Notes: generated from the letters alone by a model not told the origin. A stretch of DNA of 64,000 nucleotides from an uncultured Lachnospiraceae bacterium (GCA_910585545.1 CAJUFN010000004.1:1-64000); one strand, 5' to 3'; shown: positions 50,816 through 60,535, numbered from the stretch's first letter. Made by a program: numbers and translations.

Positions 50816-53800
50816 TTATTTTTTCTTCCAAACAAACCATACACCAAGAAGAGCTACCATTCCTGCTGCTGCCGGGACTACCGGATTTGCGCTGTCACCT
50901 GTCTTAGCTGCTGTATTACCAGCTGTTTTATTTGTTGTCTTGCTTCCTGTATTATTAGAAGCTGCTTTATTATCTGTCTTATCACCTGCTGCCACTTTAT
51001 CATCGCCTTCCGCCGGTGTTCCTGTACTAGCTTCCAGGCCGTCTACTGCTTTATTTAATGCGGCAACTGCTGCGTCTACACGATCCTGATCTGCAGTTTC
51101 ATCTGCAAATATCTCATTCGCATACGCGAGTGCTGCTTTTACTGCATTTGCAGTTTCTGCGGTGTAATTGCTAAGGTCGATTGCCTCAACATCTTTAATA
51201 AGATCTTTAAGCGCATCCTTATTTGGCTTTTCTCTTAATCCGAAGATAGCCTGAAGCAATACACTGTAGGCATCATCAATTTTTTGCTGTGTAATCTCTG
51301 TATCAGATAATCCTAATACTGCATTTGCAGCTTCAAGTGCTGTATTAAGGTCTTCTACTGAGATATATTTCTCTGCTTCTGCCGCATATCCTTCTCCCTG
51401 AACAACCAGTGCCTCTAGCTTAGCCTTGTTAACCGGGCGGCGTACGAGACCTTCTTTTGCTGCCATTAAAGCATCATAAGCATCTTTAATATCCCCTGCA
51501 AGAGCATTCTCGCCTAAGTCAAGTATTTCTTTTGCCTTTGCTAATGCATTCGCTAATGCGTTTGCACTTTCTTCTGTGTAAGCGTTCAAATCATATCCGT
51601 TTAATACTTCATATTCTGTTTTAAGATCTGAACTATCACCGCCGATGAAGCTTAACAGATGTACCTTCGCAAGAAGTGCATCATATGCTGCGTCTACCTG
51701 TGCCTGAGTTGCTGTAACAGCTTCATTTACTGCTTTTGCCTCATTAAGAACCGCTTCAAATGCTGTCCTTACAGCTGGGATTACTGACATATAGTCTTCA
51801 CTCGCCATCTGAGTTTCTGCATATTCGATCAAAGCCAGAAGATCAGTTTTATCTGCCGTTGACGGATCTACCGGCCCTTCTTCTCCGCCCTCAAATTTTG
51901 CGATCAGAGTAAGATTCTCTTCCGGTACTACCGTATAAACTGCTTCTTCACTTACGAGGTTTCCAAGTACATCATACCATCCTGCAAATGTAGATCCGTT
52001 TTTGCTCTCTGCTGTGTATGTTGCCGCTTCACTCTTATCAACGATTTCTTTGGAAACAGTCACATTACCAACGCCTTGCACATATGCGCTTGTACGGTAT
52101 GTCACTTTTGCGAGGTCCTCTGTTCCTTCTAATACGCGAAGCTCTGCTGCACTTCCGAATCCGCCTTCCCCATCTGATACAACTAATTTTACTTTAGAAG
52201 CGTTTACCGGTGTAAAATATACCGCCTTTTCATCATTAGAACTGCCCCATGTACCATTTTCGATAAGCGGCTTCCATTCTTTTGCTTCATTTTCATAATA
52301 GATAGAATATTCTTTGATATTTCCATTTGCTCCGCTTTGTCTTGGCAAATAATAGAATCCGTTAATGTCGTATGCTTCCTTCATATCAATTACGATTTCC
52401 GCCGGAAGGTTTTTCTTACTTGGACTATACTGCGTATGCCAGAATGTCGTTTCATCATTATCAAACGCGAGTGAAACCGGTCCTTCTTTTCCAGTCAATG
52501 ACTGTTCATTGTCTGTTGTTACTTCAAAGTCAGAAGGATCGATCATATTATAAGTTGCTTCGGCAACTTTTGAAGTAAGTGAAATATTATCAATCACTGC
52601 ATTCACTGCATTTGTCTTAGAACCGATGCGCTCAATCGGTAATGACAAGGAAGCACGTGTAATGCCGGATGCCTTTAAGTTACCTTCGTATGTATAACTT
52701 CCGACTGCACGATAGTCCCGTCCATCTGCTGTTAATACCGTGGAACTTCCATTTGTCTTTATAGTAAACGTCACTTTCTGATTCACCGGGAGCTTGTATC
52801 CGAATGAATAATCATAACCTTCTCTTGTAAATCCGAGTGTACCATCTGCCATCACACGGATATCAAATGTGCCGTATTCTGCATCTGCTTCAAATAAAAT
52901 CTGCCCTGGCATTGCCGGTTTCGTAAATGTAATATCAAATGTAAATTCCTGTCCAGGTCCGACACGGTTAATCGGTGTAGATACATAGCTGTCATCACCG
53001 TTTAATACAAGTGCGCCGTCTTCTACTTTGGCATTCACCGCATCTGTTGCATCATAACTATTTTCAGTTCCATCCAAAAGACCTTCTTCAAAATCATAAT
53101 CTATGATTTCATCTGATTTGCTTTCCACCTTATCATATGCATTTGTGCGTGGGGCTTCACCGATTTCTGCGCTTGCAGCCTGGGCATCAGCAAATGTCAT
53201 ATCACCTTTGCCCCATAATGCAGACGCATAGAATGGCGCTGCATCATAGAAACGGTCATAGATTTCCATCTCACTAAGACCATTCGCCTTCTTGTCAACC
53301 ATATCATTCCAGATTGCGTAAGCACCGCCAAGCGTCTGCTCAGAACCTGCCGGAACGCCCATGCCGGCTGCCGGGTCATAATTATACATAGAAGCTCTTC
53401 CAAGATAATCATAATAATATCCTGCCGCTGGAACAATGTATACTCGTCCATCATTCATGTCAATCAAATCATATCCTTGCTCATACATTGCTTTCGGATT
53501 TGCCCATCCATAATTCCAGATGTTCATCTGAACCCCTTCACTTCTTACAGGCGTGCTTCCGTTTCTTGCAGTCAAGCTTCCCCAAAGACGTACGGTATTG
53601 CCATTCTCCTGTCCGTGTGCGATAAGATCATCTGTAAACTTGCGGAACTGTTCTGTATATGTTGCAGAATATTCGTCTGTTCCTACATTGATGATTGTAT
53701 CCTGATCAAACACAGGATTTTCGCCTTTCAAATATTCATCCCAAAGGTTTGTTACAAACTCAAGCGAATCATTGTATTTGCTATGTAAATTAAAGTGGTC

Positions 53801-55897
53801 ATTCTCACGACCGCTTGTTCCCATACGAAGATCCGGACGTACTTTTGTAAATGCAAGAGAATGTGCCGGCGTATCGAACTCCGGTACGATATCCATACCA
53901 AGTTTACGATAACTCTGAATCATATCGCGCATCTCATCTTTTGTCCAGAAAACATCTTCACTGGTAAGATCATGTTTGTTAAGATCTCCGTCTGCTTTAA
54001 CATCAGATTCAAGACGGAATCCTTCGTATGCAGTCATTGCTGCCTCGGAATCAGGATAATCTTCAAGGAATATGTAGTTGTCATTCAAGTGCAGCTGCAA
54101 GTCATTCATCTTATACCACAGCATGTTTTTAGCAACTTCATCTACAATCTTCTTAGAGAATGGTCTTCTTGCTACGTCAAGCATGAAACCACGCACTTCA
54201 TATTTCGGATAGTCACGTGTCTGACCCATCGGGATTGTATTTCCTGTCTGAGTAAGAATCTGCAAAATAGTTCTTGTAGACCAATAAGCGCCTGCGGATG
54301 CTTCCGCCTGGATCTCTACAGATTCACCAATATTCATGTAATATCCTTCTTCTTTCAGACCTTTTCCTTCTTCAATCAATGTAAAGAAGAAATCACCTGC
54401 ATTTGCGCTGTCTGCGTATACAATTTCGATTGCATTTCCTGTTACTTCTTCGTAATCTTTCGCAAATTCTTCTGCTACTACTGCAAGCACTGCTTCATCT
54501 TTACTGTCTACTACGATACGGCTGTTTTTGTTGACGGAAAAATCTCCGCCTTTTGCGCCTTTCCACTCTGCAAGTTCCGGTATAACTACCGGTTTTGCAT
54601 TGTCGCCTTCTTCTTCTTCATATTTTCCGGTAACTACCATATTATATGCCTTGGAGTCTACTGCGTTTTCTTCATTGCCTTCTTCGTTTACGCGGAAATT
54701 CATCTGTACTGTTTTTGTAACCAGTGGTTCATACACGGTAAGGTCACGGTCTAAAATCTGCTCGTAATCTGCACCGATGAAGCTGATTTCAAATCCAGGA
54801 TCTACTTCCGGCATCTCGAATGTTCCTGACGTTCCCTCAATACTTTCCGGAACTTCTATTGCATCAGCTGCCTCACCAGGATTTGCTGGCAGCTCTGCTT
54901 CCTCAAATGCTACAGCATAGGATTCAAATTCATAGATTCCAACAGTCGCCCATGTTACTTCGTTTTGCCCCTCCGGTGCTGCAGTCGGATCGAAAGATTC
55001 TACATAAAGACGTACATACTGTGTATTGATTGCTTCATCCAAAATGATTGTCTGACGATAATCAGCCGGTTTGGTGTCAAAACTTATTACTGTCTCCCAG
55101 TTGCTTCCATCCGATGATTTTTCAATGCGGTAATTCGTAGGATTTTTTCTTTCCCAGTGAATCTTGAATGTCTGAAGTGTCACTTCTTTTCCATAATCAA
55201 GACTTAACCAGTGTGCTCCTTGGCTTACAGGGCTTGCCCAACGTGTTGTGTCATTACCATCAATGGCATTTCCTGCTACAAAATTAGTTCCACCCTCATA
55301 ACCATTGGCTGCCGCTGTTGCGTCCAAGCTTAAGTTTTCTACATCACCAAGCACTTTAAATTCATACAGGGATACAGACTGCCAGCTACCCGGATCTGCT
55401 TTATACCCATCTACTGTCAGGCGTACAAAACGCCCAGTTGCTGCCTCATCCAATTTGATGTCACTTGTTAAAGATGAAACGTTCTCTCCATCATCTTTTA
55501 CGTACACATTGGTCCATTCACCGTCTGCACTGTCAGCAACAGCAATCTTAAAGTTTGTAATATTCGTTCTTTCCCATTCGATTACGAAATGGTCAAATGT
55601 TCTTTCCACTCCTAAATCCACCGTTAAAATTCGCGGTGTCTGAGAACTGCTTGGGTTCGTTGCCCAACGTGAGTGGTTTGCTTTTACAGGTTCATCACGG
55701 TTTACAATTCCATCTACAGCCTTGTCCGCTCCCCAGTAATCCGTCTCCTGCTCGCTGACCGTTGCAGATGCGCCCAGTGCATAATTTATTTCCAGATCAT
55801 CTGCCGCTTTGATTTCCTGTGCCGGAACTACGGCAATTGAAGTCAACACCAGCGCTGCGGAAAGTACACCTGCACCGAATCGTTTCCAGTTGTTCAT
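50816..55897 (-). CDS. Large surface GH20 beta-N-acetylhexosaminidase
   Basis: 1693 residues from ATG 55897 (GGAGGAAAGAAGT upstream). It releases terminal GlcNAc/GalNAc from glycans. Layout: signal peptide (about 1-28), two F5/8-type (CBM32-like) domains (about 35-330), a beta domain, GH20b (about 435-555), and the GH20 barrel (about 560-900) starting EVRGFMLDVARRPFSK; catalytic pair Asp741-Glu742 in INVGTDEY. Then a LamG-like domain (about 950-1110), a third F5/8-type domain (about 1130-1270), a Listeria-Bacteroides-type repeat (about 1275-1345), FIVAR repeats (about 1350-1620), and the tail AAKTGD - hydrophobic - WKKK. It has its own promoter. With the GH84 enzyme it suggests amino-sugar glycan (mucin, N-glycan or glycosaminoglycan) degradation. 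Confidence 0.95.
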   Translation of the reverse strand: MNNWKRFGAGVLSAALVLTSIAVVPAQEIKAADDLEINYALGASATVSEQETDYWGADKAVDGIVNRDEPVKANHSRWATNPSSSQTPRILTVDLGVERTFDHFVIEWERTNITNFKIAVADSADGEWTNVYVKDDGENVSSLTSDIKLDEAATGRFVRLTVDGYKADPGSWQSVSLYEFKVLGDVENLSLDATAAANGYEGGTNFVAGNAIDGNDTTRWASPVSQGAHWLSLDYGKEVTLQTFKIHWERKNPTNYRIEKSSDGSNWETVISFDTKPADYRQTIILDEAINTQYVRLYVESFDPTAAPEGQNEVTWATVGIYEFESYAVAFEEAELPANPGEAADAIEVPESIEGTSGTFEMPEVDPGFEISFIGADYEQILDRDLTVYEPLVTKTVQMNFRVNEEGNEENAVDSKAYNMVVTGKYEEEEGDNAKPVVIPELAEWKGAKGGDFSVNKNSRIVVDSKDEAVLAVVAEEFAKDYEEVTGNAIEIVYADSANAGDFFFTLIEEGKGLKEEGYYMNIGESVEIQAEASAGAYWSTRTILQILTQTGNTIPMGQTRDYPKYEVRGFMLDVARRPFSKKIVDEVAKNMLWYKMNDLQLHLNDNYIFLEDYPDSEAAMTAYEGFRLESDVKADGDLNKHDLTSEDVFWTKDEMRDMIQSYRKLGMDIVPEFDTPAHSLAFTKVRPDLRMGTSGRENDHFNLHSKYNDSLEFVTNLWDEYLKGENPVFDQDTIINVGTDEYSATYTEQFRKFTDDLIAHGQENGNTVRLWGSLTARNGSTPVRSEGVQMNIWNYGWANPKAMYEQGYDLIDMNDGRVYIVPAAGYYYDYLGRASMYNYDPAAGMGVPAGSEQTLGGAYAIWNDMVDKKANGLSEMEIYDRFYDAAPFYASALWGKGDMTFADAQAASAEIGEAPRTNAYDKVESKSDEIIDYDFEEGLLDGTENSYDATDAVNAKVEDGALVLNGDDSYVSTPINRVGPGQEFTFDITFTKPAMPGQILFEADAEYGTFDIRVMADGTLGFTREGYDYSFGYKLPVNQKVTFTIKTNGSSTVLTADGRDYRAVGSYTYEGNLKASGITRASLSLPIERIGSKTNAVNAVIDNISLTSKVAEATYNMIDPSDFEVTTDNEQSLTGKEGPVSLAFDNDETTFWHTQYSPSKKNLPAEIVIDMKEAYDINGFYYLPRQSGANGNIKEYSIYYENEAKEWKPLIENGTWGSSNDEKAVYFTPVNASKVKLVVSDGEGGFGSAAELRVLEGTEDLAKVTYRTSAYVQGVGNVTVSKEIVDKSEAATYTAESKNGSTFAGWYDVLGNLVSEEAVYTVVPEENLTLIAKFEGGEEGPVDPSTADKTDLLALIEYAETQMASEDYMSVIPAVRTAFEAVLNEAKAVNEAVTATQAQVDAAYDALLAKVHLLSFIGGDSSDLKTEYEVLNGYDLNAYTEESANALANALAKAKEILDLGENALAGDIKDAYDALMAAKEGLVRRPVNKAKLEALVVQGEGYAAEAEKYISVEDLNTALEAANAVLGLSDTEITQQKIDDAYSVLLQAIFGLREKPNKDALKDLIKDVEAIDLSNYTAETANAVKAALAYANEIFADETADQDRVDAAVAALNKAVDGLEASTGTPAEGDDKVAAGDKTDNKAASNNTGSKTTNKTAGNTAAKTGDSANPVVPAAAGMVALLGVWFVWKKK

Positions 55898-55946
55898 ACT
55901 TCTTTCCTCCATTCTTTTTATTATATTTGCTTAGTTATACTATTTT

Positions 55947-55975
55947 ATTATCCCATTTTTTGTCACATTTTTCAA
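55947..55975 (-). promoter_or_regulatory. Promoter of the GH20 gene
   Basis: TTGAAA (55970-55975), 17 bp, GATAAT (55947-55952) on the minus strand, about 50 bp before the start. No copy of the ATTAAT dyad is seen here. Confidence 0.55.
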
Positions 55976-56019
55976 GCAATTCTCACATTTACCTCAAAAT
56001 ACTTTTCATCTATATATTC

Positions 56020-56052
56020 CAAAAAAGGCCGCCCTTTCCAAGGCCGCCTCTA
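56020..56052 (-). terminator. Putative terminator after asparagine-synthase-like gene
   Basis: A GC-rich block with GGCGGCC occurring twice (imperfect pairing CCTT/AAGG with G bulges) ends in TTTTTT on the minus strand, 30 bp after the stop. The fold is imperfect. Confidence 0.45.
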
Positions 56053-56081
56053 TTTTGACTTATAAATTTTATTAATCTATG

Positions 56082-57620
56082 TTATCTTTTCACAAAATAT
56101 TCTTCATACCATACAAGGAAGGTATAGATTGTCCAGACTTTCCGCCAATTGTCAGAATTTCCGCCAATATAGTCCTCAAAAATCGCATTGATTTCCGCCA
56201 TATCGAAGAATTTTTCTGCCATTTCGCTGTGGAACTTTGCCTGTACATCCTGATTATATCTTTCATCCGCCATCCAGATACGAATCGGTACGATAAATCC
56301 TAGTTTCTTGCGAAATGCAATCTCTTCCGGCAGTACCTTTGCTGCTGCCGTTCGAAGAGCCACCTTATTCTGCTCCTCGTTCACTTTATATTTGGATGGC
56401 ATTCTTGATGCAATATCAAAGATACGTCTGTCTGTCAACGGCATTCTCACTTCCAGTCCCGCTGCTGTACTCATCTTATCTACATTCAGATAAATGTCTC
56501 CTTCCAGCCAAATCTGAATATCCACATTCGACATTTTGCTTAACGGGTCAAGCCCTTCCATCTCTTCATACAGACCGGATACCAGCTCAATCGGAAGCAC
56601 ATCCGGATCATATTTTTTAAGAATCCTTTTCTTTTCCTCCTCTTTCATGATATTGGTATTCCCCACATAAAATGTCTTCAGGTTATCCCCATATCGTTCT
56701 GCATTGCGGTACATATTATAGCCGCCGAAAAACTCATCGGCTCCTTCCCCCGAATAACAGATTTTTGTATGTTCTGCCGTTGCCTTGCAGCCAAGAGCAA
56801 ATGCGATCGCAGAGGCGTCACCAAGCGGCTGCTCCATATTATACATCACGTATGGAACAATTCCAAAATATTCTTCCGGCGTAATACGGCATCTGGAATT
56901 TTCCCGTCCAAGGATGTCTGCCGTTGCCTTTGCCAGTCCTGATTCGTCAAAACGTTCTTCGTCATACCCACAGGAATCTGTCATCGTCACATCAGACATT
57001 GCCAATACATAGGAAGAATCTACTCCTCCTGACAGGAATGATTCTGCATATTCACCTTTTTCTTTTACTTCCGGCATAATCTCTTTCAAGGTTGTATGTA
57101 TCTCATCTGCCCATTCTTCCAGCGTCTTACTCTCATCCGGATGAAATTCCGGTTTCCAGTAACGCTCGATTTTCATTACCCCATCCTGCCATATAAGATA
57201 ACGGCCCGGAAGCAGCTTTTTTAATCCTCTAAAGAATGTATTTTCTCCGGCAACATATGTAAGTGTAAGATAAATTTGAAGCATTTCTTCATTTAATTCT
57301 TTTACAAATCCCGGCTGTTCCATAATTTTTCGGATACTCGTACCATAAAGAAGCTTTCCGTCTTCTGTCTCATAGTAATAAAATGGCTTTGTTCCAAATG
57401 GGTCTCTTAGGCAAAATAACGTTTGCTTTTCTTCATCCCAAAGTGCAAACGCAAACATTCCATGCATGTGGTCTGCCATCTCTGCTCCCCAGGTTTCATA
57501 CGCTTTCACAAGAATCTGTTTCTCGCGTACTTCTCTGTCCAGCTCTAAATCAATTCCAAGCCTTTCACAGAGTGCTTCCCAATTACGAATATGCCCTTTG
57601 TATTCTCTAACTTTAATCAT
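56082..57620 (-). CDS. Asparagine-synthase-like protein lacking the N-terminal glutaminase Cys
   Basis: 512 residues, compared with about 610 for AsnB of this class. The C-terminal ATP-pyrophosphatase domain is intact: FLSGGVDSSYVLA near residue 193 (SGGxDS P-loop) and CYSGEGADEFFGGYNMYR near 288. The N-terminal part begins in the middle of the class II glutaminase domain (GMFAFALWDEEKQTLFCLRDPFGTKPFYY is present, in parts) but the opening MCGI with catalytic Cys is missing. The ATG at 57620 has a good AGGAGAGG site and no remnant is seen upstream, so this is a genuine shortened form, perhaps ammonia-dependent or acting on another substrate. It follows the NlpC/P60-like gene by 67 bp. Confidence 0.88.
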   Translation of the reverse strand: MIKVREYKGHIRNWEALCERLGIDLELDREVREKQILVKAYETWGAEMADHMHGMFAFALWDEEKQTLFCLRDPFGTKPFYYYETEDGKLLYGTSIRKIMEQPGFVKELNEEMLQIYLTLTYVAGENTFFRGLKKLLPGRYLIWQDGVMKIERYWKPEFHPDESKTLEEWADEIHTTLKEIMPEVKEKGEYAESFLSGGVDSSYVLAMSDVTMTDSCGYDEERFDESGLAKATADILGRENSRCRITPEEYFGIVPYVMYNMEQPLGDASAIAFALGCKATAEHTKICYSGEGADEFFGGYNMYRNAERYGDNLKTFYVGNTNIMKEEEKKRILKKYDPDVLPIELVSGLYEEMEGLDPLSKMSNVDIQIWLEGDIYLNVDKMSTAAGLEVRMPLTDRRIFDIASRMPSKYKVNEEQNKVALRTAAAKVLPEEIAFRKKLGFIVPIRIWMADERYNQDVQAKFHSEMAEKFFDMAEINAIFEDYIGGNSDNWRKVWTIYTFLVWYEEYFVKR

Positions 57621-57687
57621 ATGTATCCTCTCCTGTGCTTTTACGAATCTTTGTTATCGATTCCTGACTGTGTCTCATCACATATTA

Positions 57688-58278
57688 TTATCTTACTGCT
57701 GCAACATATTGTTCTTTGTAGGCTGCCGCCAGTCCTTCGTATACGATATTCTCTTTTAGTGTCCGGTAAAAATCAAAAGGTTTGATATTATAAGTTTCTT
57801 CTCCCGGAAAAATCTCCACTCCCGAATTATCCAAAACCTCTGCACACCACTGAGAACAGAAATAACGGTTTCTTACATATTTTCCTCTTCCGAACAGCAT
57901 CATCCAGAAAAGCCCTGCAAAATTATAGTGAAGCTCCGTGCGGCGATTCCAGTATTGTTCCATACATTGTGTAATCTTCTGATATTCTTCCTCTGTCACT
58001 TCAATTCTCATAACAGCGATATAGCTTCTGTCAGAATTCTTGGCAAACATGCCGCCTTTTATACTTTCCTTTATTAACCCCGCTACAAATGGATTACTTA
58101 TCCTCTTTCTGGCAAATGACATCATTTCTCCAAGTCCCGGACTGATTGCCAGCGAAACATGTGAATAACCATCCCCCTCATAACGGTCCCAGAATCTTAT
58201 TTTTGCCCTCCAGCGAATCAGACGCCCAATAAAGGTGTCCGTATAGCTGGCAACAAGATATATGTATCTCTTTTCCAT
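57688..58278 (-). CDS. NlpC/P60-superfamily (YiiX-like) thiol hydrolase-like protein
   Basis: 196 residues. A His in GYSHVSLAIS near residue 38 and a Cys in RYFCSQWCAEVLDNSG near 140 give the permuted His...Cys order of YiiX/YaeF-type proteins in the NlpC/P60 superfamily. No signal peptide is visible, so it is probably cytoplasmic; the substrate is unknown. It is first in a two-gene operon with the asparagine-synthase-like gene. ATG at 58278 follows AAAGAGGCG. Confidence 0.75.
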   Translation of the reverse strand: MEKRYIYLVASYTDTFIGRLIRWRAKIRFWDRYEGDGYSHVSLAISPGLGEMMSFARKRISNPFVAGLIKESIKGGMFAKNSDRSYIAVMRIEVTEEEYQKITQCMEQYWNRRTELHYNFAGLFWMMLFGRGKYVRNRYFCSQWCAEVLDNSGVEIFPGEETYNIKPFDFYRTLKENIVYEGLAAAYKEQYVAAVR

Positions 58279-58322
58279 TTTTTCGCCTCTTTAAATATAT
58301 TCTATTAAACTACACGAACTGT

Positions 58323-58352
58323 ATTATAACACGACAAATGCATTTTACGCAA
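58323..58352 (-). promoter_or_regulatory. Promoter of the NlpC/P60-like operon
   Basis: TTGCGT (58347-58352), 18 bp, TATAAT (58323-58328) on the minus strand, about 45 bp before the start. Confidence 0.65.
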
Positions 58353-58396
58353 ATATTCTTAAGTAAAGTATGATATAAAAAGTAACTGTTCCTATT

Positions 58397-58436
58397 AAAA
58401 GGAGCCCTCTACCTTTTGGTAAAGAGCCCGTTTTTA
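58397..58436 (-). terminator. Terminator of the flavodiiron gene
   Basis: GGGCTCTTTACC pairs fully with GGTAGAGGGCTCC using wobbles, loop AAAA, then CTTTT on the minus strand, right after the stop codon. Confidence 0.85.
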
Positions 58437-58437
58437 T

Positions 58438-60231
58438 CTATGCAATCGGTTCAAAATCTGCTACTCCATGTTTGCAAAGCGGGCAGATATAATCATCCGG
58501 CAATGTATCTCCTTCGTATATGAAACCACATACTTTACATACATAACCTTTCTTTCCCTCCGTCTGCGGTTTTGGCTTCACATTTTTCTGATAATAAGTG
58601 TAAGTCATCGTATCTTTATCACTCATCACACGTGCTTCTGTCACGCTGCAGATAAACATACCATGCGTATCTAAATCCACATATTGATCTACCTTCAAAG
58701 ACATGAATGCATTAATGTATTTTCCCAGAAATACCAATCCGTTGTCAGAACGATACACTTCGCTTCCTGCAAATTTGTCCACGGTTCTTCCGCTTTGGAA
58801 ACCAAATGTCTCAAATACAGAGAATGGCGCTTCTACAGAAAGACAGTTAACATTCAATACGCCTGTCTGCTTAATAACATGGTGGGAATAATTCGCTTTG
58901 TTAATATTGACTGCCACACGATATGGATTATCTGTCAGCTGCGTTACTGTATTTACAATCAGTCCATTATCTTTTGTTCCATCATTAGAGGTAACTACAT
59001 ATAAGCCATAACCAATCTTAAACAACGCTGTCATATCGTTTTTGTTCGCTCTTTCGCCGGACTGTGCCACGTATTCCTTACATAATTCGTCCGCCATAGC
59101 TTCTATCTGTTCCATATTTTCATCGCTAAGAGAGGACATAATTCTTAAGTTATTATCCATCCATGTAATATTTTTGCTCTTGGCAAACATTTCTTTCATT
59201 ACTTTTGCCGCAAGCGGAGCCCAGGAACCGTTTTCAATCAATCCTACCGTACGCTTCTGATAATTACGCTCTGTCAGATGTTCTACAAACGTACGCATAA
59301 ACGGGAATACGTCTGCATTATATGTGGTCGTAGCAAGTACGAGCTTTCCGTAACGGAATGCGTCTTCTACTGCTTCTGCCATATCTTCTCTTGCAAGATC
59401 ACATACAACTACCTTCGGGCATCCTTTCTCTTTTAATTTATTCGCTAGTACTTCTACTGCTTTTTTCGTATTTCCATAAACAGATGTATATGCAATCATC
59501 ACGCCTTCAGACTCTACTGCATAAGAAGACCAGATATTATATTTTTCAATATAATGGTCCAGGTTTTCTGTAAGGATTGGCCCATGAAGCGGACAAATTG
59601 TCTGAATCTCCAATGTTGCTGCCACTTTCAGAAGATTCTGCACCTGTGCGCCATATTTTCCTACAATACCAATGTAATAACGGCGTGCTTCGCAATCCCA
59701 GTCTTCTTCCACGTCCAATGCGCCAAATTTTCCAAATCCATCTGCCGAAAACAATACTTTATCCGTACTGTCATATGTGACCATAACCTCCGGCCAGTGC
59801 ACCATCGGTGCAAATACAAATGTCAGGACATGTTTCCCAAGTGTCAGTGAACCACCGTTTTCTACAACTAACTTCTTCCCTTCCAGATTCATACTGCGGA
59901 AGAAATTACTCATCATGGTAAATGTCTTTTCATTTGCTACAATTGTAGTATCCGGATATGTTTTCATAAAATTATGGATATTCGCAGAATGATCCGGTTC
60001 CATATGCTGAATGATCAGGTAATCTGGCTTTGCACCATCAAGTGCTTTCCCGATATTGTCAAGCCATTCATGAGAAAATCTTGCATCTACGGTATCCATA
60101 ATTGCAATTTTTTCATCTTTAATTACATACGAATTGTATGCCATCCCATTTGGCACGATATACTGACCTTCAAACAAATCTACTTCGTGGTCATTCACGC
60201 CTACATAAATAATGTCGTTCGTTATTTTCAT
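58438..60231 (-). CDS. Flavodiiron protein with flavin-reductase and rubredoxin domains
   Basis: 597 residues: metallo-beta-lactamase-like diiron domain (about 1-245) with the ligand motif QHMEPDHSAN near residue 77, flavodoxin domain (about 255-390, IAYTSVYGNTKKAVEVL), flavin reductase-like FMN domain (about 405-535) and C-terminal rubredoxin (about 545-597) with CKVCG and CPLCKHG. It reduces O2 to water (or NO to N2O) in anaerobes, using electrons routed through its own rubredoxin. It is monocistronic. Its promoter is uncertain: the end of the 184-bp element upstream supplies a TATACT in the right orientation. Confidence 0.95.
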   Translation of the reverse strand: MKITNDIIYVGVNDHEVDLFEGQYIVPNGMAYNSYVIKDEKIAIMDTVDARFSHEWLDNIGKALDGAKPDYLIIQHMEPDHSANIHNFMKTYPDTTIVANEKTFTMMSNFFRSMNLEGKKLVVENGGSLTLGKHVLTFVFAPMVHWPEVMVTYDSTDKVLFSADGFGKFGALDVEEDWDCEARRYYIGIVGKYGAQVQNLLKVAATLEIQTICPLHGPILTENLDHYIEKYNIWSSYAVESEGVMIAYTSVYGNTKKAVEVLANKLKEKGCPKVVVCDLAREDMAEAVEDAFRYGKLVLATTTYNADVFPFMRTFVEHLTERNYQKRTVGLIENGSWAPLAAKVMKEMFAKSKNITWMDNNLRIMSSLSDENMEQIEAMADELCKEYVAQSGERANKNDMTALFKIGYGLYVVTSNDGTKDNGLIVNTVTQLTDNPYRVAVNINKANYSHHVIKQTGVLNVNCLSVEAPFSVFETFGFQSGRTVDKFAGSEVYRSDNGLVFLGKYINAFMSLKVDQYVDLDTHGMFICSVTEARVMSDKDTMTYTYYQKNVKPKPQTEGKKGYVCKVCGFIYEGDTLPDDYICPLCKHGVADFEPIA

Positions 60232-60289
60232 GTTATATACCTCTTCTTAGATATGATGTTTTTGTTATTTTCTTCCTCTGACGCTACAG

Positions 60290-60473
60290 TATAATGTAAC
60301 AGTTCAGCCATAACGGCTCGGATTAGCTGCTTTGCAGCTTATTCCGCCACATACGTGGCTAAATCCTCGCTTATGGCAGAGCGCCATATACAAAGTTACA
60401 AAAACCTTCGTTTTCAAACGAGTTTGAACTTAGATTTTTATAACTTTGTGCATGGCTAAACTGTTACACTATA
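60290..60473. mobile_element. 184-bp MITE-like element with 22-bp terminal inverted repeats
   Basis: The ends TATAATGTAACAGTT... (60290-60311) and ...AACTGTTACACTATA (60452-60473) are complementary at 20 of 22 positions. Inside are nested palindromes: GCTGC/GCAGC, CCACATACGTGG, and ACAAAGTTACAAAAA matched with TTTTTATAACTTTGT. No ORF. Both ends carry an outward TATAxT hexamer. It may be a MITE, or a long structured RNA. It is interposed between two divergent genes. Confidence 0.6.
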
Positions 60474-60506
60474 ATTATAGTCATTTCGCAAAAAGAAATC
60501 AATTAC

Positions 60507-60535
60507 TTGTTTTATAAATTAAATACAAGTATAAT
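60507..60535 (+). promoter_or_regulatory. Promoter of the esterase gene
   Basis: TTGTTT (60507-60512), 17 bp, TATAAT (60530-60535), 35 bp before the ATG; TTGGAGAAAA is the ribosome site. Confidence 0.7.

Noticed and set aside
53795..54754. Long plus-strand ORF (319 codons) inside the GH20 gene
   Set aside because: It is antisense to a clearly catalytic GH20 region, has no ribosome site and its product is Cys/Phe-rich nonsense typical of shadow frames.
56082..57620. Frameshifted or pseudogenised asnB
   Set aside because: The shortened ORF has its own good ribosome site and start, and no remnant of the missing N terminus is found upstream in other frames.
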